Shown: positions 1-8,506 of the stretch, piece after piece
Position numbering within the stretch: position 1 is the stretch's first letter
Layout: every line of letters begins with the position of its first letter
Assembly: GCA_020833005.1 (NCBI GenBank)
Contig: JAJHRD010000005.1
Location: 1-64,000, forward strand
From: Candidatus Methanomethylicota archaeon
GTDB taxonomy: Archaea > Thermoproteota > Methanomethylicia > Culexarchaeales > Culexarchaeaceae
Direction: 5' to 3'
DNA: 64,000 nt
Position numbers and translations under genes: made by a program
Notes under the pieces: model-generated
The model's input: the letters and a program-made list of their open reading frames with translations, nothing else
Databases searched by the model: none
What the model was told of the DNA's origin: nothing

Positions 1-62
1 GGGGTGTTACTTATGATGGACATAAAATTATGGATGATTGTTTGGTTCTGCAAAATGTGTAG
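1..62 (+). CDS. Possible C-terminal tail of a gene entering from the left
   Basis: One forward frame is open from base 3 to a TAG at 60-62 and would encode a 19-residue tail ending in LVLQNV. This is too short to identify and could be chance. Bases 63-86 hold nothing I recognise before the convergent glycosylase gene. Confidence 0.25.
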   Translation, partial: GVTYDGHKIMDDCLVLQNV

Positions 63-86
63 ATAGGGAGGTTGTCTGCTGGAATC

Positions 87-719
87 TCATTTCTGTTGGC
101 ATATTCTTTTTACCTCTTCTCCAATTGTCTTCCAATCCCTTTTGGCTTCCTCCATGATTTTTGGGTTTCTCAGTATTGCTGCTGGATGGTATGTTGCTAT
201 GATCTTTATTTCTCCATGTAGACTTATGATTCTATGTATTCTCCCATGAGCTTCATTCATGCTTTTGAATTTCAATCCATACTTGTTGAATATGTATTTT
301 GATGATATGTTTCCTAGGCATACTATTAGCTTAGGATTTATTGTTGCAATCTGCCTATTGAGGTATAGTGATGTGCATACCTCCACCTCTTCATCTGTTG
401 GCTGCCTATTTCCTGGCGGCCTACATTTGACAACGTTGGTTATGTAAATCATCCCCCTAGATACACCCACACTCTCCATTAACTCGTCTAGAAGTTTCCC
501 TGCAGCTCCAACGAATGGTCTCCCCTGTAAGTCTTCATTGGCTCCTGGAGCTTCACCTATAAATATGATTCCACATCTATAATCCCCCTCCCCTGGAACT
601 GCATTAACTCTATTGGCATGTAGTGGACACTTCTTGCAAGCTTTAATTTCCAAAGCTATCTTCTCCAACTCTCCCCCCATCATTTTCGCATGATAGTAAT
701 TCAAATCTAAACCCTCCAA
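87..719 (-). CDS. udg: Family 4 uracil-DNA glycosylase (Fe-S)
   Basis: Removes uracil arising from cytosine deamination, the first step of base excision repair. The 210-residue protein has the family 4 layout: four cysteines for a 4Fe-4S cluster (Cys28, Cys31, Cys99, Cys115), the active-site motif GEAPG at 55-59 followed by GRPFVG, and the HPAA motif near 178-181. Length is normal for the family. It is divergent from the sugar epimerase, and the short AT-rich gap between them probably holds both promoters. Family assignment is firm; preferred substrates cannot be read from the sequence. Confidence 0.93.
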   Translation of the reverse strand: MEGLDLNYYHAKMMGGELEKIALEIKACKKCPLHANRVNAVPGEGDYRCGIIFIGEAPGANEDLQGRPFVGAAGKLLDELMESVGVSRGMIYITNVVKCRPPGNRQPTDEEVEVCTSLYLNRQIATINPKLIVCLGNISSKYIFNKYGLKFKSMNEAHGRIHRIISLHGEIKIIATYHPAAILRNPKIMEEAKRDWKTIGEEVKRICQQK

Positions 720-753
720 AATCTTTTGCTACACTCATCCTTCCATAATTGGA

Positions 754-766
754 GAATTTAAATTTC
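754..766. promoter_or_regulatory. TATA-like box in divergent intergenic region
   Basis: GAATTTAAATTTC contains the self-complementary core AATTTAAATT. It sits between the divergent glycosylase and epimerase genes and could serve as a TATA element in either direction. No mapped transcript supports this. Confidence 0.4.
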
Positions 767-836
767 ATGCTATTCTCCCATGTACTCTGGGAATGTTTTA
801 ATTCTCAGATTACATATTTTTGTTGGTGTTGCATTT

Positions 837-1793
837 TTGAGTTTCCTAGTGACTGGGGCTGCTGGGTTTATTGGTAGTCACCTATGTGATTTCCTACTTT
901 CAATGGGGTTTAGGGTTATTGGATTGGATAACCTCTCAACTGGATGCCTCTCCAACCTCTCCAATTCCCTTGGGTATAGTTCGTTTAGGTTTATTAGGGG
1001 GGATATATTAACCCCTGAGGGGTGGGTTGGGGATGTTGGCCTTGTTGATGGGGTATATCATTTTGCAGCTAACCCTGAAGTTAGGCAATCCACCATTGAC
1101 CCCCTAAACCATTATAAATGTAATGTTGAGGGGACATTGAATGTTTTGGAGTTTTGTAGGAAGTTTAAGGTTAAACATTTTGTTTTCGCTTCAAGTAGCA
1201 CTGTTTATGGGGATCCTGAAGTTATACCTACACCTGAAAGTCATCCAATTAAGCCCATAAGTATTTATGGAGCTACAAAAGCCATGTGTGAATTCCTTTG
1301 CCAAGCATACTCCAAGCTTTATGGTTTTAAATGCTTAATCCTAAGGTATGCAAATATTGTTGGGCCAAGGCTTAAACATGGAGTCATATATGATTTCATG
1401 GAGAAGCTTAGGAGGGATAAGTCTAAGCTTGAAATTCTTGGTGATGGAACTCAAGTGAAAAGCTACCTATACATTACTGATGCATTGAATGCCACATTTA
1501 AGGCTTATGAGAAGCTTGTTGAAGAGGATTATCCATTCGAAATTTATAATGTTGGGTCCATGGATCAATTGACGGTTAAGGAGATTGCCGACATTGTGGT
1601 TTCAAGGATGGGTTTGAGTGGCGTGATGTACGTGTATAAGCCAGTAACAGCTGATGGTAGGGGTTGGCCTGGGGATGTTAAAGTAATGCTATTGGATACA
1701 TCGAAATTGACTTTTAAGACTGGTTGGAAGCCAATCTATGATAGTAGGAGGTCCGTGGAGGAGACTGTGAAGAGCATCCTATTAAGCCAATAA
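837..1793 (+). CDS. NAD-dependent sugar-nucleotide epimerase/dehydratase
   Basis: Extended short-chain dehydrogenase of the UDP-glucose 4-epimerase/GDP-mannose dehydratase family, acting on nucleotide sugars in the cytoplasm. The NAD-binding GAAGFIG lies at residues 7-13, the catalytic SSSTVYG near 119-125 and the YxxxK pair at Tyr144/Lys148. I chose TTG 837 because GGTG at 825-828 is 8 nt upstream and the Rossmann fold starts immediately; the in-frame ATG at 780 would add an unlikely leader. Likely role is making precursors for surface glycans, but the exact substrate is unknown. Its 3' end overlaps the convergent ATPase gene by 12 bp. Confidence 0.88.
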   Translation: MSFLVTGAAGFIGSHLCDFLLSMGFRVIGLDNLSTGCLSNLSNSLGYSSFRFIRGDILTPEGWVGDVGLVDGVYHFAANPEVRQSTIDPLNHYKCNVEGTLNVLEFCRKFKVKHFVFASSSTVYGDPEVIPTPESHPIKPISIYGATKAMCEFLCQAYSKLYGFKCLILRYANIVGPRLKHGVIYDFMEKLRRDKSKLEILGDGTQVKSYLYITDALNATFKAYEKLVEEDYPFEIYNVGSMDQLTVKEIADIVVSRMGLSGVMYVYKPVTADGRGWPGDVKVMLLDTSKLTFKTGWKPIYDSRRSVEETVKSILLSQ

Positions 1794-3056
1794 TTGCTTG
1801 AGTTTCAAATCCTCCAATTTATATGCTGGATAAATTTTCACTCCCCCATAATCCATCTCCTGATTTAATGTTATCATTACACCACTCTCGGCATTTATGT
1901 ATTCCATGTTCCCCTTAAACTTCTCAATATCCCTTGCATCAACCTTCTCCTTAACTTCTATGGGTATTATCCCCCCATCGGATTTCAATATTACGTTTAT
2001 CTCCCTCCCCCCCATTCTATAGTAGTATTCCGCATTCAATGTATTCACAACATATGTCTCCAATACTCTCCCCATGTTCTCCTCAAATGTCTCCTTCGAG
2101 TATGCGTATATTAGTGATGTTGTTGATGGATAGAACTTCTTAAGCTTCCTACTCGACGCCATTTTCGATGGCCTATAATTTGATAGCGACTTAACTATTA
2201 GTGATGCTTCTAGGAATTTTAGGTAATTTGATATTGTTATCTTGCTCTTACCAAGATCTCTTGCAATTGAATTCACATTTAATATTCCACCTGGATTTGA
2301 AAGTATGATTTTCACAATTTCCTCCATTAGAATCATATCCCTAGTCTTGAATATTCTTGGAACATCCCTAATCACCACTCTATCCACAACAGCGTTTCTG
2401 ATGTACTCTGAAATCTTAACTTCACTACTCCAATCCACTATTTCAGGGAATCCAGCCTTCCTCAAGTATTCCATGAAGTATATCTCCATCCTCCTCTGCG
2501 AGTATTCCAACCCCCCAATTTGAATCCCCCTCATCTCCAGAAATTCCTTGAAGGTTAGTGGTTTAAGCTCTATTAATGTGAATCTACCTGCAAGTTTCTC
2601 CAAAGCCTCTCTGGATAGGAGTATTGTTGAAGAGCCCGAAATTACGAATTTAATTTTTGGGTATAGGTCGTAGAACTTCTTCAATGTCGAAGCCCAATCC
2701 ATGGCGTATTGAACTTCATCTAGGAATACATATACCCTACCAGCTTCTTCAAGGGGCTTCATCAAAACATTCCTCTCATAGAAGCTTAAAACCTCCCTTA
2801 AATTGGCATGGGTTTCATCGAAGGAGAAGTATAGTAGCCTCCTGGGATCTTCATATGTAAGTATATTCTCAATCAATTGGTATAGTATTGTGGTTTTACC
2901 AACCCTCCTCAAACCAGTAATCATCGTTATTCTCCTATCGTTTAAGCTTTCTAAGATGTCTTTGAATGCATGCCTTTTATATTTGGGTGCAAGCTCTTCT
3001 CTAACCTTCCCAGTGAACCACCATTCATTGAATCTTTCAACATCTTCCCTTAGCAT
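1782..3056 (-). CDS. AAA+ ATPase with DUF4143 C-terminal domain
   Basis: P-loop ATPase of the archaeal/bacterial AAA_14-DUF4143 type. Walker A is GLRRVGKTT near residue 48 and Walker B is YVFLDEVQ near 110; an arginine-rich middle, a winged-helix-like segment (SIARDLGKSKITISNYLKFL) and a C-terminal nuclease-like region containing PIEVKEK follow. Members are common in archaeal genomes, often in many copies, and their cellular role is poorly known. The start abuts a cluster of inverted repeats (3057-3180) that may be its operator. Function beyond ATP binding is not inferred. Confidence 0.85.
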   Translation of the reverse strand: MLREDVERFNEWWFTGKVREELAPKYKRHAFKDILESLNDRRITMITGLRRVGKTTILYQLIENILTYEDPRRLLYFSFDETHANLREVLSFYERNVLMKPLEEAGRVYVFLDEVQYAMDWASTLKKFYDLYPKIKFVISGSSTILLSREALEKLAGRFTLIELKPLTFKEFLEMRGIQIGGLEYSQRRMEIYFMEYLRKAGFPEIVDWSSEVKISEYIRNAVVDRVVIRDVPRIFKTRDMILMEEIVKIILSNPGGILNVNSIARDLGKSKITISNYLKFLEASLIVKSLSNYRPSKMASSRKLKKFYPSTTSLIYAYSKETFEENMGRVLETYVVNTLNAEYYYRMGGREINVILKSDGGIIPIEVKEKVDARDIEKFKGNMEYINAESGVMITLNQEMDYGGVKIYPAYKLEDLKLKQLLA

Positions 3057-3180
3057 ATTGGTATATTATAATTTACCAATATTTAAGTTTTAGGTATATT
3101 TCAGTGTACCAATAATTCTAAATATAGCCTATATTTAGGCTAACCTTTATATTTTTCGAATACACCAATCTTCATTGGTG
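3057..3180. repeat. Cluster of three short inverted repeats
   Basis: Three perfect 7-bp inverted repeats occupy the gap before the ECF-type gene: ATTGGTA 3057-3063 with TACCAAT 3074-3080; TAGCCTA 3125-3131 with TAGGCTA 3136-3142; CACCAAT 3163-3169 with ATTGGTG 3174-3180. TACCAATA also recurs directly at 3074-3081 and 3107-3114. The repeated ATTGGT half-site looks more like a protein-binding operator than a set of terminators, but the hairpins could also act in RNA. Confidence 0.55.
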
Positions 3181-3187
3181 GGGTTTG

Positions 3188-3331
3188 TTGGATTTTAGGC
3201 TTCTTAGGGGTTTAGGCGTCTTTGGAGCTTTAATTTCGCTTATAGCATGTTTCCATGCAATTTTAACAGTATTCTCTTCCCTAAAATTTATCCCTCCCAA
3301 TGGGTGTCTTAAGTATTCCAGAACCATTTAA
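3188..3331 (+). CDS. Possible small hydrophobic protein
   Basis: A 47-codon frame starts at TTG 3188 and overlaps the start of the ECF-type gene in another frame. It is hydrophobic in the middle (GVFGALISLIACFHAILTVF), which would suit one membrane helix. GGTG ends at 3180. It may be a small membrane protein, a displaced N-terminus of the next gene, or chance. Confidence 0.28.
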   Translation: MDFRLLRGLGVFGALISLIACFHAILTVFSSLKFIPPNGCLKYSRTI

Positions 3332-4085
3332 GTCCATTGTGAGTCTCTATGCAACTTTGATGGCTTTCCTAATCATATTCTTCATAGCCTCATTTAAAGT
3401 TGGATTATGGTATTCTGGTTTATTCATGTTTGCATCATCCATAATATCCATTATAGCCATAGCTTCACCAACAATTTACGGTTTACCACAATATGATCTA
3501 CCCCCATTAACCCTCGGTTTAATTTTGTCTCTAGCTTCAGGCTTAATTGTGGTTTTCAAAGCTCCCAAACCATTTATTGGTAAGCCAATATTGACTCCAT
3601 TGGAGATATCAGTTACAGCTTTATTGAGTGCCCTGCAAGCTTTCTTAACAGCCTTTGTTGGTGCAATATTCCCCTCACCTACAGGTGGATACACGCATAT
3701 TGGTGATACAATAACCTTCCTAGCTGCATTCCTTTTCGGACCTAAAATTGCAATTCTAACTGGAATAATTGGGAGTCTTGTTGCAGACTTCTACCTAGCT
3801 TATCCAAGATGGTATGTTTCCATAATTGCCCATGGAGCTGAGGGATTTATTGCAGGCTTATCTTACCGTAGGAGTCTACCAATCAAGGTAATCCTATCAA
3901 TAATTGCTGGTTTCTCCATGGCCTTCACATACTTCTACGTTAACATATTCATTAAAGGTTACGCTTTGGCAATGGTATCTTTCATTAGGGACTTCTTCGG
4001 TCAAGCCCTAATATCCCTAGTAATAGCGATCTTGATTCATAAGCCCATTGAGAAGGCTTTGAGGGGGATTTTGAAATCCACTTAA
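3300..4085 (+). CDS. ECF-type transporter substrate-binding (S) component-like membrane protein
   Basis: A 261-residue, very hydrophobic protein with about eight predicted membrane helices. The second half resembles S components of energy-coupling-factor vitamin/metal transporters: small residues in helices, a conserved loop around SPTGGYTHIGDT near 125-135, and AFLFGPKIAILTGIIGSLVADF. S components bind the substrate and work with a shared EcfT plus two ATPases, none of which is in the window. Substrate is unknown. The gene is convergent with the threonine-synthase-like gene, overlapping by 4 bp. Confidence 0.72.
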   Translation: MGVLSIPEPFKSIVSLYATLMAFLIIFFIASFKVGLWYSGLFMFASSIISIIAIASPTIYGLPQYDLPPLTLGLILSLASGLIVVFKAPKPFIGKPILTPLEISVTALLSALQAFLTAFVGAIFPSPTGGYTHIGDTITFLAAFLFGPKIAILTGIIGSLVADFYLAYPRWYVSIIAHGAEGFIAGLSYRRSLPIKVILSIIAGFSMAFTYFYVNIFIKGYALAMVSFIRDFFGQALISLVIAILIHKPIEKALRGILKST

Positions 4086-5473
4086 ATAGCCCTTACCCCC
4101 TTCTCTGTTAGTGCATAGTACTCTCTAATTCTACCCATAACCTTCTCACTCCTACTCTTAACCACATAACCCTCTTCCATGAGCTCCTTTAGATGTTGGT
4201 ATAGTGTGGGTATTCTAATGTTTAACCCATACCTATCTTTAAGTTCCCTCCAAATCTGGTATCCATACATCTCCCCACCAGAGAGTATTTTCATTATCGT
4301 TAGCTTCGTATCCCCAATCCATCCACCAGCCATATCCCTTATTACTCCACTAATCCCCGGGCTTTCCAATGCCATCATCCTAAGTGTCTTCGTATCCTTC
4401 AATCCGCTACCAGTTATTATGCATACCACCTTCGCCCCCCTCTCTATGCTTCCAGCTTTTATGAGCTTCTTCAATCCAGCTATTGTTAGACTTGCAGCTG
4501 GCTCTGCAAGTATCCCTTCGTATCTGGCTAGTTCGCTTAAAGCTTTTCTTGCTTCAGATTCATCCACAGCCACTGCGCATCCACCACTATCTTTAATGGC
4601 TTTTAAAGCTGCTTTCCCATATTTTGGCTTTTGAACCATTAAATCCCTTATATCAGTCTTCGCCTCTAAAGCTTCAACATTTTCCACCCCACTCTCAAAT
4701 GCTTCCACTATTGGTTTGCATCCCTCTGGTTGTACTCCAATTATCTTTGGCATCTCCCCCCTCAGTAATCCTAGGCTTTTCATTTCGTTTAAGGCTTTAT
4801 ATGTGTGGTATGCTAGTCCACCTTCACCCATTGGTATGATTATGTATTCTGGTGGCTCCCTCAATTGCATAATTATCTCCCATGCAATTGTCTTCTTAGC
4901 TTCATTCACTATTGGATCGTAATCAACTATGTTTGTTTTTGGGGTTTGCTCCATGGACTTCTCAATTCTAACTTCAGCTCCATAAGCCACCATTTGATAT
5001 AGTTTCCCCATATCTATGCTCCTATCCACATGTATCCTAACCTTCAATCCCGATTTGGCTGCATATGCAGCTATGGATGCCCCTAGATTCCCCTTTGAGT
5101 ATACTGTTATTGAGTTTAAGCCTATGCTCTTCATGAATGATGTGGCTAGGGCTGATGATCTATCAAGATATGAGCCTGTGGGTTCTATGGTTTCATCTTT
5201 AAACCATAAATCCACATTCAATTCCAAGCCAAGCGTTGTGCTCCTATGTATATGCGTGTTCCCCTCACCTAAACTTATCATTACACTAGTTTTTGGGAGT
5301 ATTTCTGAGTATTTCCATATGCCATTGAGTTCAGACTTATACTCAAACTTCCTCGGCAATTTCAATTCGAAGGTTAATCCACATCCACATTTAACGCAAA
5401 ACTTCATGTTTAAATCGTATCCATACGCTTCTCCACATCCAGTGCAAATCAACTTCAAATTGCTCCAATCCAC
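4082..5473 (-). CDS. Threonine-synthase-like protein lacking the PLP lysine, fused to PadR winged helix
   Basis: The N-terminus is a zinc ribbon (Cys10, Cys13, Cys26, Cys29). Residues of about 55-375 match fold-type II PLP enzymes of the threonine synthase family, with SKGNLGAS at 126-133, a GEGGL phosphate-binding-like loop and a terminal GSGLKDT. The usual PTGSFKDR is here PTGSYLDR, so the Schiff-base lysine is Leu103. The last 85 residues form a PadR-type winged helix (GEMYGYQIWRELK, then TLYQHLKELMEEGYV). The protein therefore probably does not catalyse a PLP reaction and may be a ligand-sensing transcription factor. That role is inference; the lysine loss and the fusion are visible directly. 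Confidence 0.8.
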   Translation of the reverse strand: MDWSNLKLICTGCGEAYGYDLNMKFCVKCGCGLTFELKLPRKFEYKSELNGIWKYSEILPKTSVMISLGEGNTHIHRSTTLGLELNVDLWFKDETIEPTGSYLDRSSALATSFMKSIGLNSITVYSKGNLGASIAAYAAKSGLKVRIHVDRSIDMGKLYQMVAYGAEVRIEKSMEQTPKTNIVDYDPIVNEAKKTIAWEIIMQLREPPEYIIIPMGEGGLAYHTYKALNEMKSLGLLRGEMPKIIGVQPEGCKPIVEAFESGVENVEALEAKTDIRDLMVQKPKYGKAALKAIKDSGGCAVAVDESEARKALSELARYEGILAEPAASLTIAGLKKLIKAGSIERGAKVVCIITGSGLKDTKTLRMMALESPGISGVIRDMAGGWIGDTKLTIMKILSGGEMYGYQIWRELKDRYGLNIRIPTLYQHLKELMEEGYVVKSRSEKVMGRIREYYALTEKGVRAI

Positions 5474-5478
5474 AAGTT

Positions 5479-5506
5479 AATATTATGCTCCCACAATAAT
5501 ATTATT
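5479..5506. promoter_or_regulatory. Palindrome in 46-bp divergent gap
   Basis: The gap between the PadR-fusion gene and the DUF72 gene contains AATATTAT (5479-5486) and the perfect 12-bp palindrome AATAATATTATT (5495-5506). It could be an operator for the PadR-domain protein, or simply TATA elements for both genes. Confidence 0.35.
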
Positions 5507-5519
5507 TTGGTGTGGAGTA

Positions 5520-6275
5520 TTGCATGTTCATGTTGGATGTTGTGGATTCAGCATTTCAAGGAAGAGGTATTATAGCCTATTCGATGTGGTTGAGCTTCAA
5601 GAAACATTCTACGATCCACCAAACATGGATAGGCTTAAGACTTTGAGGTCTGAAGCTCCAAGCAATTTCACATTCACATTGAAGTGTTGGCAGGCCATTA
5701 CGCATCCACTCAGCTCCCAAACTTGGAGGAGGGCTAAACATGTTCCAGATAAAGCTCTAAGCGATAGGTATGGGTTCCTAAAGCCCACAAAGGAGGTTTT
5801 TGAAGCTTGGAATATGGTTTTGGAGGGGGCTAAAGTTTTAGATGCAAAGGTCATTGTAATTCAAACACCACCAAGCTTCAATTACACTGATGAAAACTAC
5901 AATAATGCAATACAATTCTTCTCATCAACCTCATCATCAAATATAATTTTAGGTTGGGAGCCTAGGGGGGATTGGCTTGAAAAGCCTGACAAAATACTGG
6001 ATGTGGTTGGTAGGTTTAAGAATGTAATTCACATTGTAGACCCATTTAGAGCTAAACCAGCACTTGTTAAGGATAAACTCTACTTTAGACTTCACGGTAT
6101 AGGTGGAGGCGAAGTGAACTATAAGTACAAGTATACGGATGAAGATCTATCAAAGTTGAAGAGTATGATAATGGATTATAAAGTTCAGGGGGCTTCAGAA
6201 TTCTATGTAATGTTCAATAACGTTTACATGGCTGATGATGCATCAAGATTTAAGCAGTTGGTGGAAGTTATGTAG
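5520..6275 (+). CDS. DUF72 family protein
   Basis: The start HVHVGCCGFSISRKRYYSLFDVVELQETFYDPP is the DUF72 signature, followed by FTLKCWQAITH and a late LYFRLHG. DUF72 proteins adopt a TIM-barrel fold and are widespread; their biochemical function is unestablished. TTG 5520 is chosen because GGTG at 5509-5512 lies 7 nt upstream. The length (251 residues) is normal. Confidence 0.88.
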   Translation: MHVHVGCCGFSISRKRYYSLFDVVELQETFYDPPNMDRLKTLRSEAPSNFTFTLKCWQAITHPLSSQTWRRAKHVPDKALSDRYGFLKPTKEVFEAWNMVLEGAKVLDAKVIVIQTPPSFNYTDENYNNAIQFFSSTSSSNIILGWEPRGDWLEKPDKILDVVGRFKNVIHIVDPFRAKPALVKDKLYFRLHGIGGGEVNYKYKYTDEDLSKLKSMIMDYKVQGASEFYVMFNNVYMADDASRFKQLVEVM

Positions 6276-6307
6276 GATGTGGGCTTCCATTCATCTTGAA
6301 TTTCGAA

Positions 6308-6320
6308 ATCCTTATATATA
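6308..6320 (+). promoter_or_regulatory. TATA box of the glutamate synthase gene pair
   Basis: ATCCTTATATATA matches an archaeal TATA box about 25-35 nt before the preferred GTG starts at 6352/6361, so the transcript would be nearly leaderless. It lies just past the end of the DUF72 gene. Confidence 0.5.
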
Positions 6321-6351
6321 TTGTGGTAAATACGCTCATTCGGGGATTACT

Positions 6352-7026
6352 GTGGTTTCTGTGGCGGTTTCCGAAGTTGAGATCGATGCCTCAAATCTCT
6401 CCCTTAGAGAGGTTAATGCAAGGATCCGTGAAGCTGTTGGTAGGGGGTTGAGGGTTCACTTAAAGAATGCCAGTCACATATATGGTCTTGCAGCTGGGCT
6501 TAAGTCTGGAGATATAGTTATTGATGGTGATGCTGGAGATTACCTTGCAATGCTTAATGGTGGGGCTAAGATTACAGTTAATGGTAATGCTGGCGATTAT
6601 GTTGCTGATGGAGCTTGGTCTGGTGAAGTCATTGTTAAGGGTTGTGTGGGTTACGGTGCATCCATGTATGCTTATGGTGGTGTACTTGTGGTTTATGGTG
6701 ATGCCGGTGATGCTGTTGGACAGATACTTAAGGGTGCCACTGTAATCGTTAATGGTTGTGCTGGTGATTCAATAGGGCTCTACATGGTTGGTGGAGACAT
6801 AATAATTGTTGGTGATGCTGGTAAGCTTGTTGGAGACTGGATGATTAGGGGTTGCATTTATATTGGGGGGAAGTATGAGAGTTTAGGTAATAATGCTAAG
6901 GAAGCTGAATTGACTGACGATGATGTTAAGAAGCTTTCAAACCTATTCAACAAGTATAATGTGAAGGCAGATCCATCGAAGTTTAAGAAGATAGTTCCAT
7001 TATCCCTAAGACCATTCTATGGGTGA
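6352..7026 (+). CDS. gltB3: Glutamate synthase alpha subunit, GXGXG domain (stand-alone)
   Basis: A right-handed beta-helix of repeating G-x-x-G-x-x-x-G units (for example GDAGDYLAMLNGGAKITVNGNAG), as in the C-terminal domain of glutamate synthase and in FwdC. In many archaea the three GltB domains are separate genes; the FMN domain follows 14 bp downstream, which favours glutamate synthase over formylmethanofuran dehydrogenase. I prefer GTG 6352, close to the predicted transcription start; longer upstream extension overlaps the DUF72 gene. The domain is structural, helping couple ammonia channelling to the synthase site. Confidence 0.85.
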   Translation: MVSVAVSEVEIDASNLSLREVNARIREAVGRGLRVHLKNASHIYGLAAGLKSGDIVIDGDAGDYLAMLNGGAKITVNGNAGDYVADGAWSGEVIVKGCVGYGASMYAYGGVLVVYGDAGDAVGQILKGATVIVNGCAGDSIGLYMVGGDIIIVGDAGKLVGDWMIRGCIYIGGKYESLGNNAKEAELTDDDVKKLSNLFNKYNVKADPSKFKKIVPLSLRPFYG

Positions 7027-7040
7027 GGGGGGTGGGGTGA

Positions 7041-8390
7041 ATGTCTACACATCCATTATATGCTAAGATAGCCAGTAAGAGGTATGGTGAAACACCATAT
7101 AAGGAGGTTTGGGAAGAGATTAGGTATAGAGCTGAGACTGGGAAGTACATTATAAGGGGGTTTGGATATTCTGGGAGGCTTCCACACTTCGACGACCTAC
7201 TACTGGTTCCAGCACATCTAGCACCACCAGCACCTGTGGATACATATAGGGAGAAGGTTGATACAAGTGTGGTCATTGGTGGTGGGATGGTTGAGAAGCC
7301 AGTGAAACTGCAGACTCCAGTTTTAATTGCCGCAATGAGTTACGGTGCCACCAGTAGGGAGTTCAAGCTTGCATGTGCAAAGGCAGCTAACATGACTGGT
7401 ACAGCCACAAATACTGGTGAAGGTGGAATGGTCTTCACAGTGAAGGATAATGGTGAAATAGAATATACAGAGTATCAGTATACAAAGCCCAATGGATACC
7501 TAGCAGTTCAATTTGCATCTGGAAGGTGGGGTGTGAGCATAGACTACCTATTAAACAGCGACATTATAGAGGTTAAGTATGGTCAGGGAGCTAAACCTGG
7601 GATGGGTGGACATCTATTGGGGGAGAAGGTTACTGAGGAGATAGCTAGAACTCGTGGGATCCCTGTGGGGACTGATTGTCTAAGTCCATCTAGACACATG
7701 GATATAAGATCCCTAGAGGAACTCAAGAAGGTTATAGGGATAATTAGGGATGTTATCGGGTATGAGAAGCCTGTTGGAATTAAGTTTGGACCTGGGAGGG
7801 TTTATAAGGATGTTTATATGGCTGCCCAATGCGACATAGATTTCGTTGCAGTTGACGGCAAGTATGGTGGTACTGGTGCAAGTCCAGATCACGCTATACA
7901 GAATGTTGGTTTACCAACCATAGCCATAATACCTGCAGCTGATAGGGCTTTGAGGGATGCTGGGGTTAGGGATAGTGTGACTCTAATAGCTTTGGGTGGA
8001 TTTAGGGATGGTGGTGATGTCGCTAAGGCATTGGCTCTTGGAGCTGATGCTGTAGCTTTAGCTTCAGCCATAGAGATAGCTGCTGGATGCACATTGTGTG
8101 GTCAATGTTCATTGGGTAAATGTGCTGTTGGTATATGCACGCAAGATCCGGAGCTTAGGAAGAGGTTTGGTGGGGGTAAGGGGATAGATCAAGGGGCATT
8201 ATGGATTTCCAATTACATACATGCTGTGACTAAGGAGGTTGCTCAGATAGCTGCTGCCATAGGGCATAAGAGCATTAAGGAATTCAATAAGGAGGATTTG
8301 AGGGCAATAACAGTTGAAGCTGCAGCAATATCCGGTGTGAAGTTGGCTGGATTGGAGGATTACGTGCTTCCACAGTGGAAGTGGTTTTAG
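7041..8390 (+). CDS. gltB2: Glutamate synthase, FMN-binding/synthase domain (stand-alone)
   Basis: The synthase domain converts 2-oxoglutarate plus ammonia to glutamate using reduced FMN. The 449-residue protein shows the TIM-barrel signatures VDGKYGGTGASPDHA and IALGGFRDGGDVAKALALGADAV, and a cysteine cluster, CTLCGQCSLGKCAVGIC near 352-368, for an Fe-S cluster. It forms an operon with the GXGXG domain. The amidotransferase domain and an electron-donor subunit are not in this window. ATG 7041 is preceded by GGTG at 7031-7034. Confidence 0.93.
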   Translation: MSTHPLYAKIASKRYGETPYKEVWEEIRYRAETGKYIIRGFGYSGRLPHFDDLLLVPAHLAPPAPVDTYREKVDTSVVIGGGMVEKPVKLQTPVLIAAMSYGATSREFKLACAKAANMTGTATNTGEGGMVFTVKDNGEIEYTEYQYTKPNGYLAVQFASGRWGVSIDYLLNSDIIEVKYGQGAKPGMGGHLLGEKVTEEIARTRGIPVGTDCLSPSRHMDIRSLEELKKVIGIIRDVIGYEKPVGIKFGPGRVYKDVYMAAQCDIDFVAVDGKYGGTGASPDHAIQNVGLPTIAIIPAADRALRDAGVRDSVTLIALGGFRDGGDVAKALALGADAVALASAIEIAAGCTLCGQCSLGKCAVGICTQDPELRKRFGGGKGIDQGALWISNYIHAVTKEVAQIAAAIGHKSIKEFNKEDLRAITVEAAAISGVKLAGLEDYVLPQWKWF

Positions 8391-8506
8391 AGGAATCCAA
8401 TACACATAATATCCCACATTTTTTCATTTCCAAGATGCATTTATTCATATGGTAAATTAGATGATTTAATATATTCCCTGAAATTAAATTCATATTTGGT
8501 GGTTTT

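Noticed and set aside
3057-3180. Riboswitch controlling the ECF-type gene
   Set aside because: Only short isolated hairpins with a repeated core are present; no known riboswitch consensus could be recognised, and operators explain the repeats more simply.
8391-8506. C/D box small RNA in the gap before the Ldh2 gene
   Set aside because: A TGATGA-like and a CTGA element are present once only; the second pair needed for an archaeal C/D box RNA is absent.
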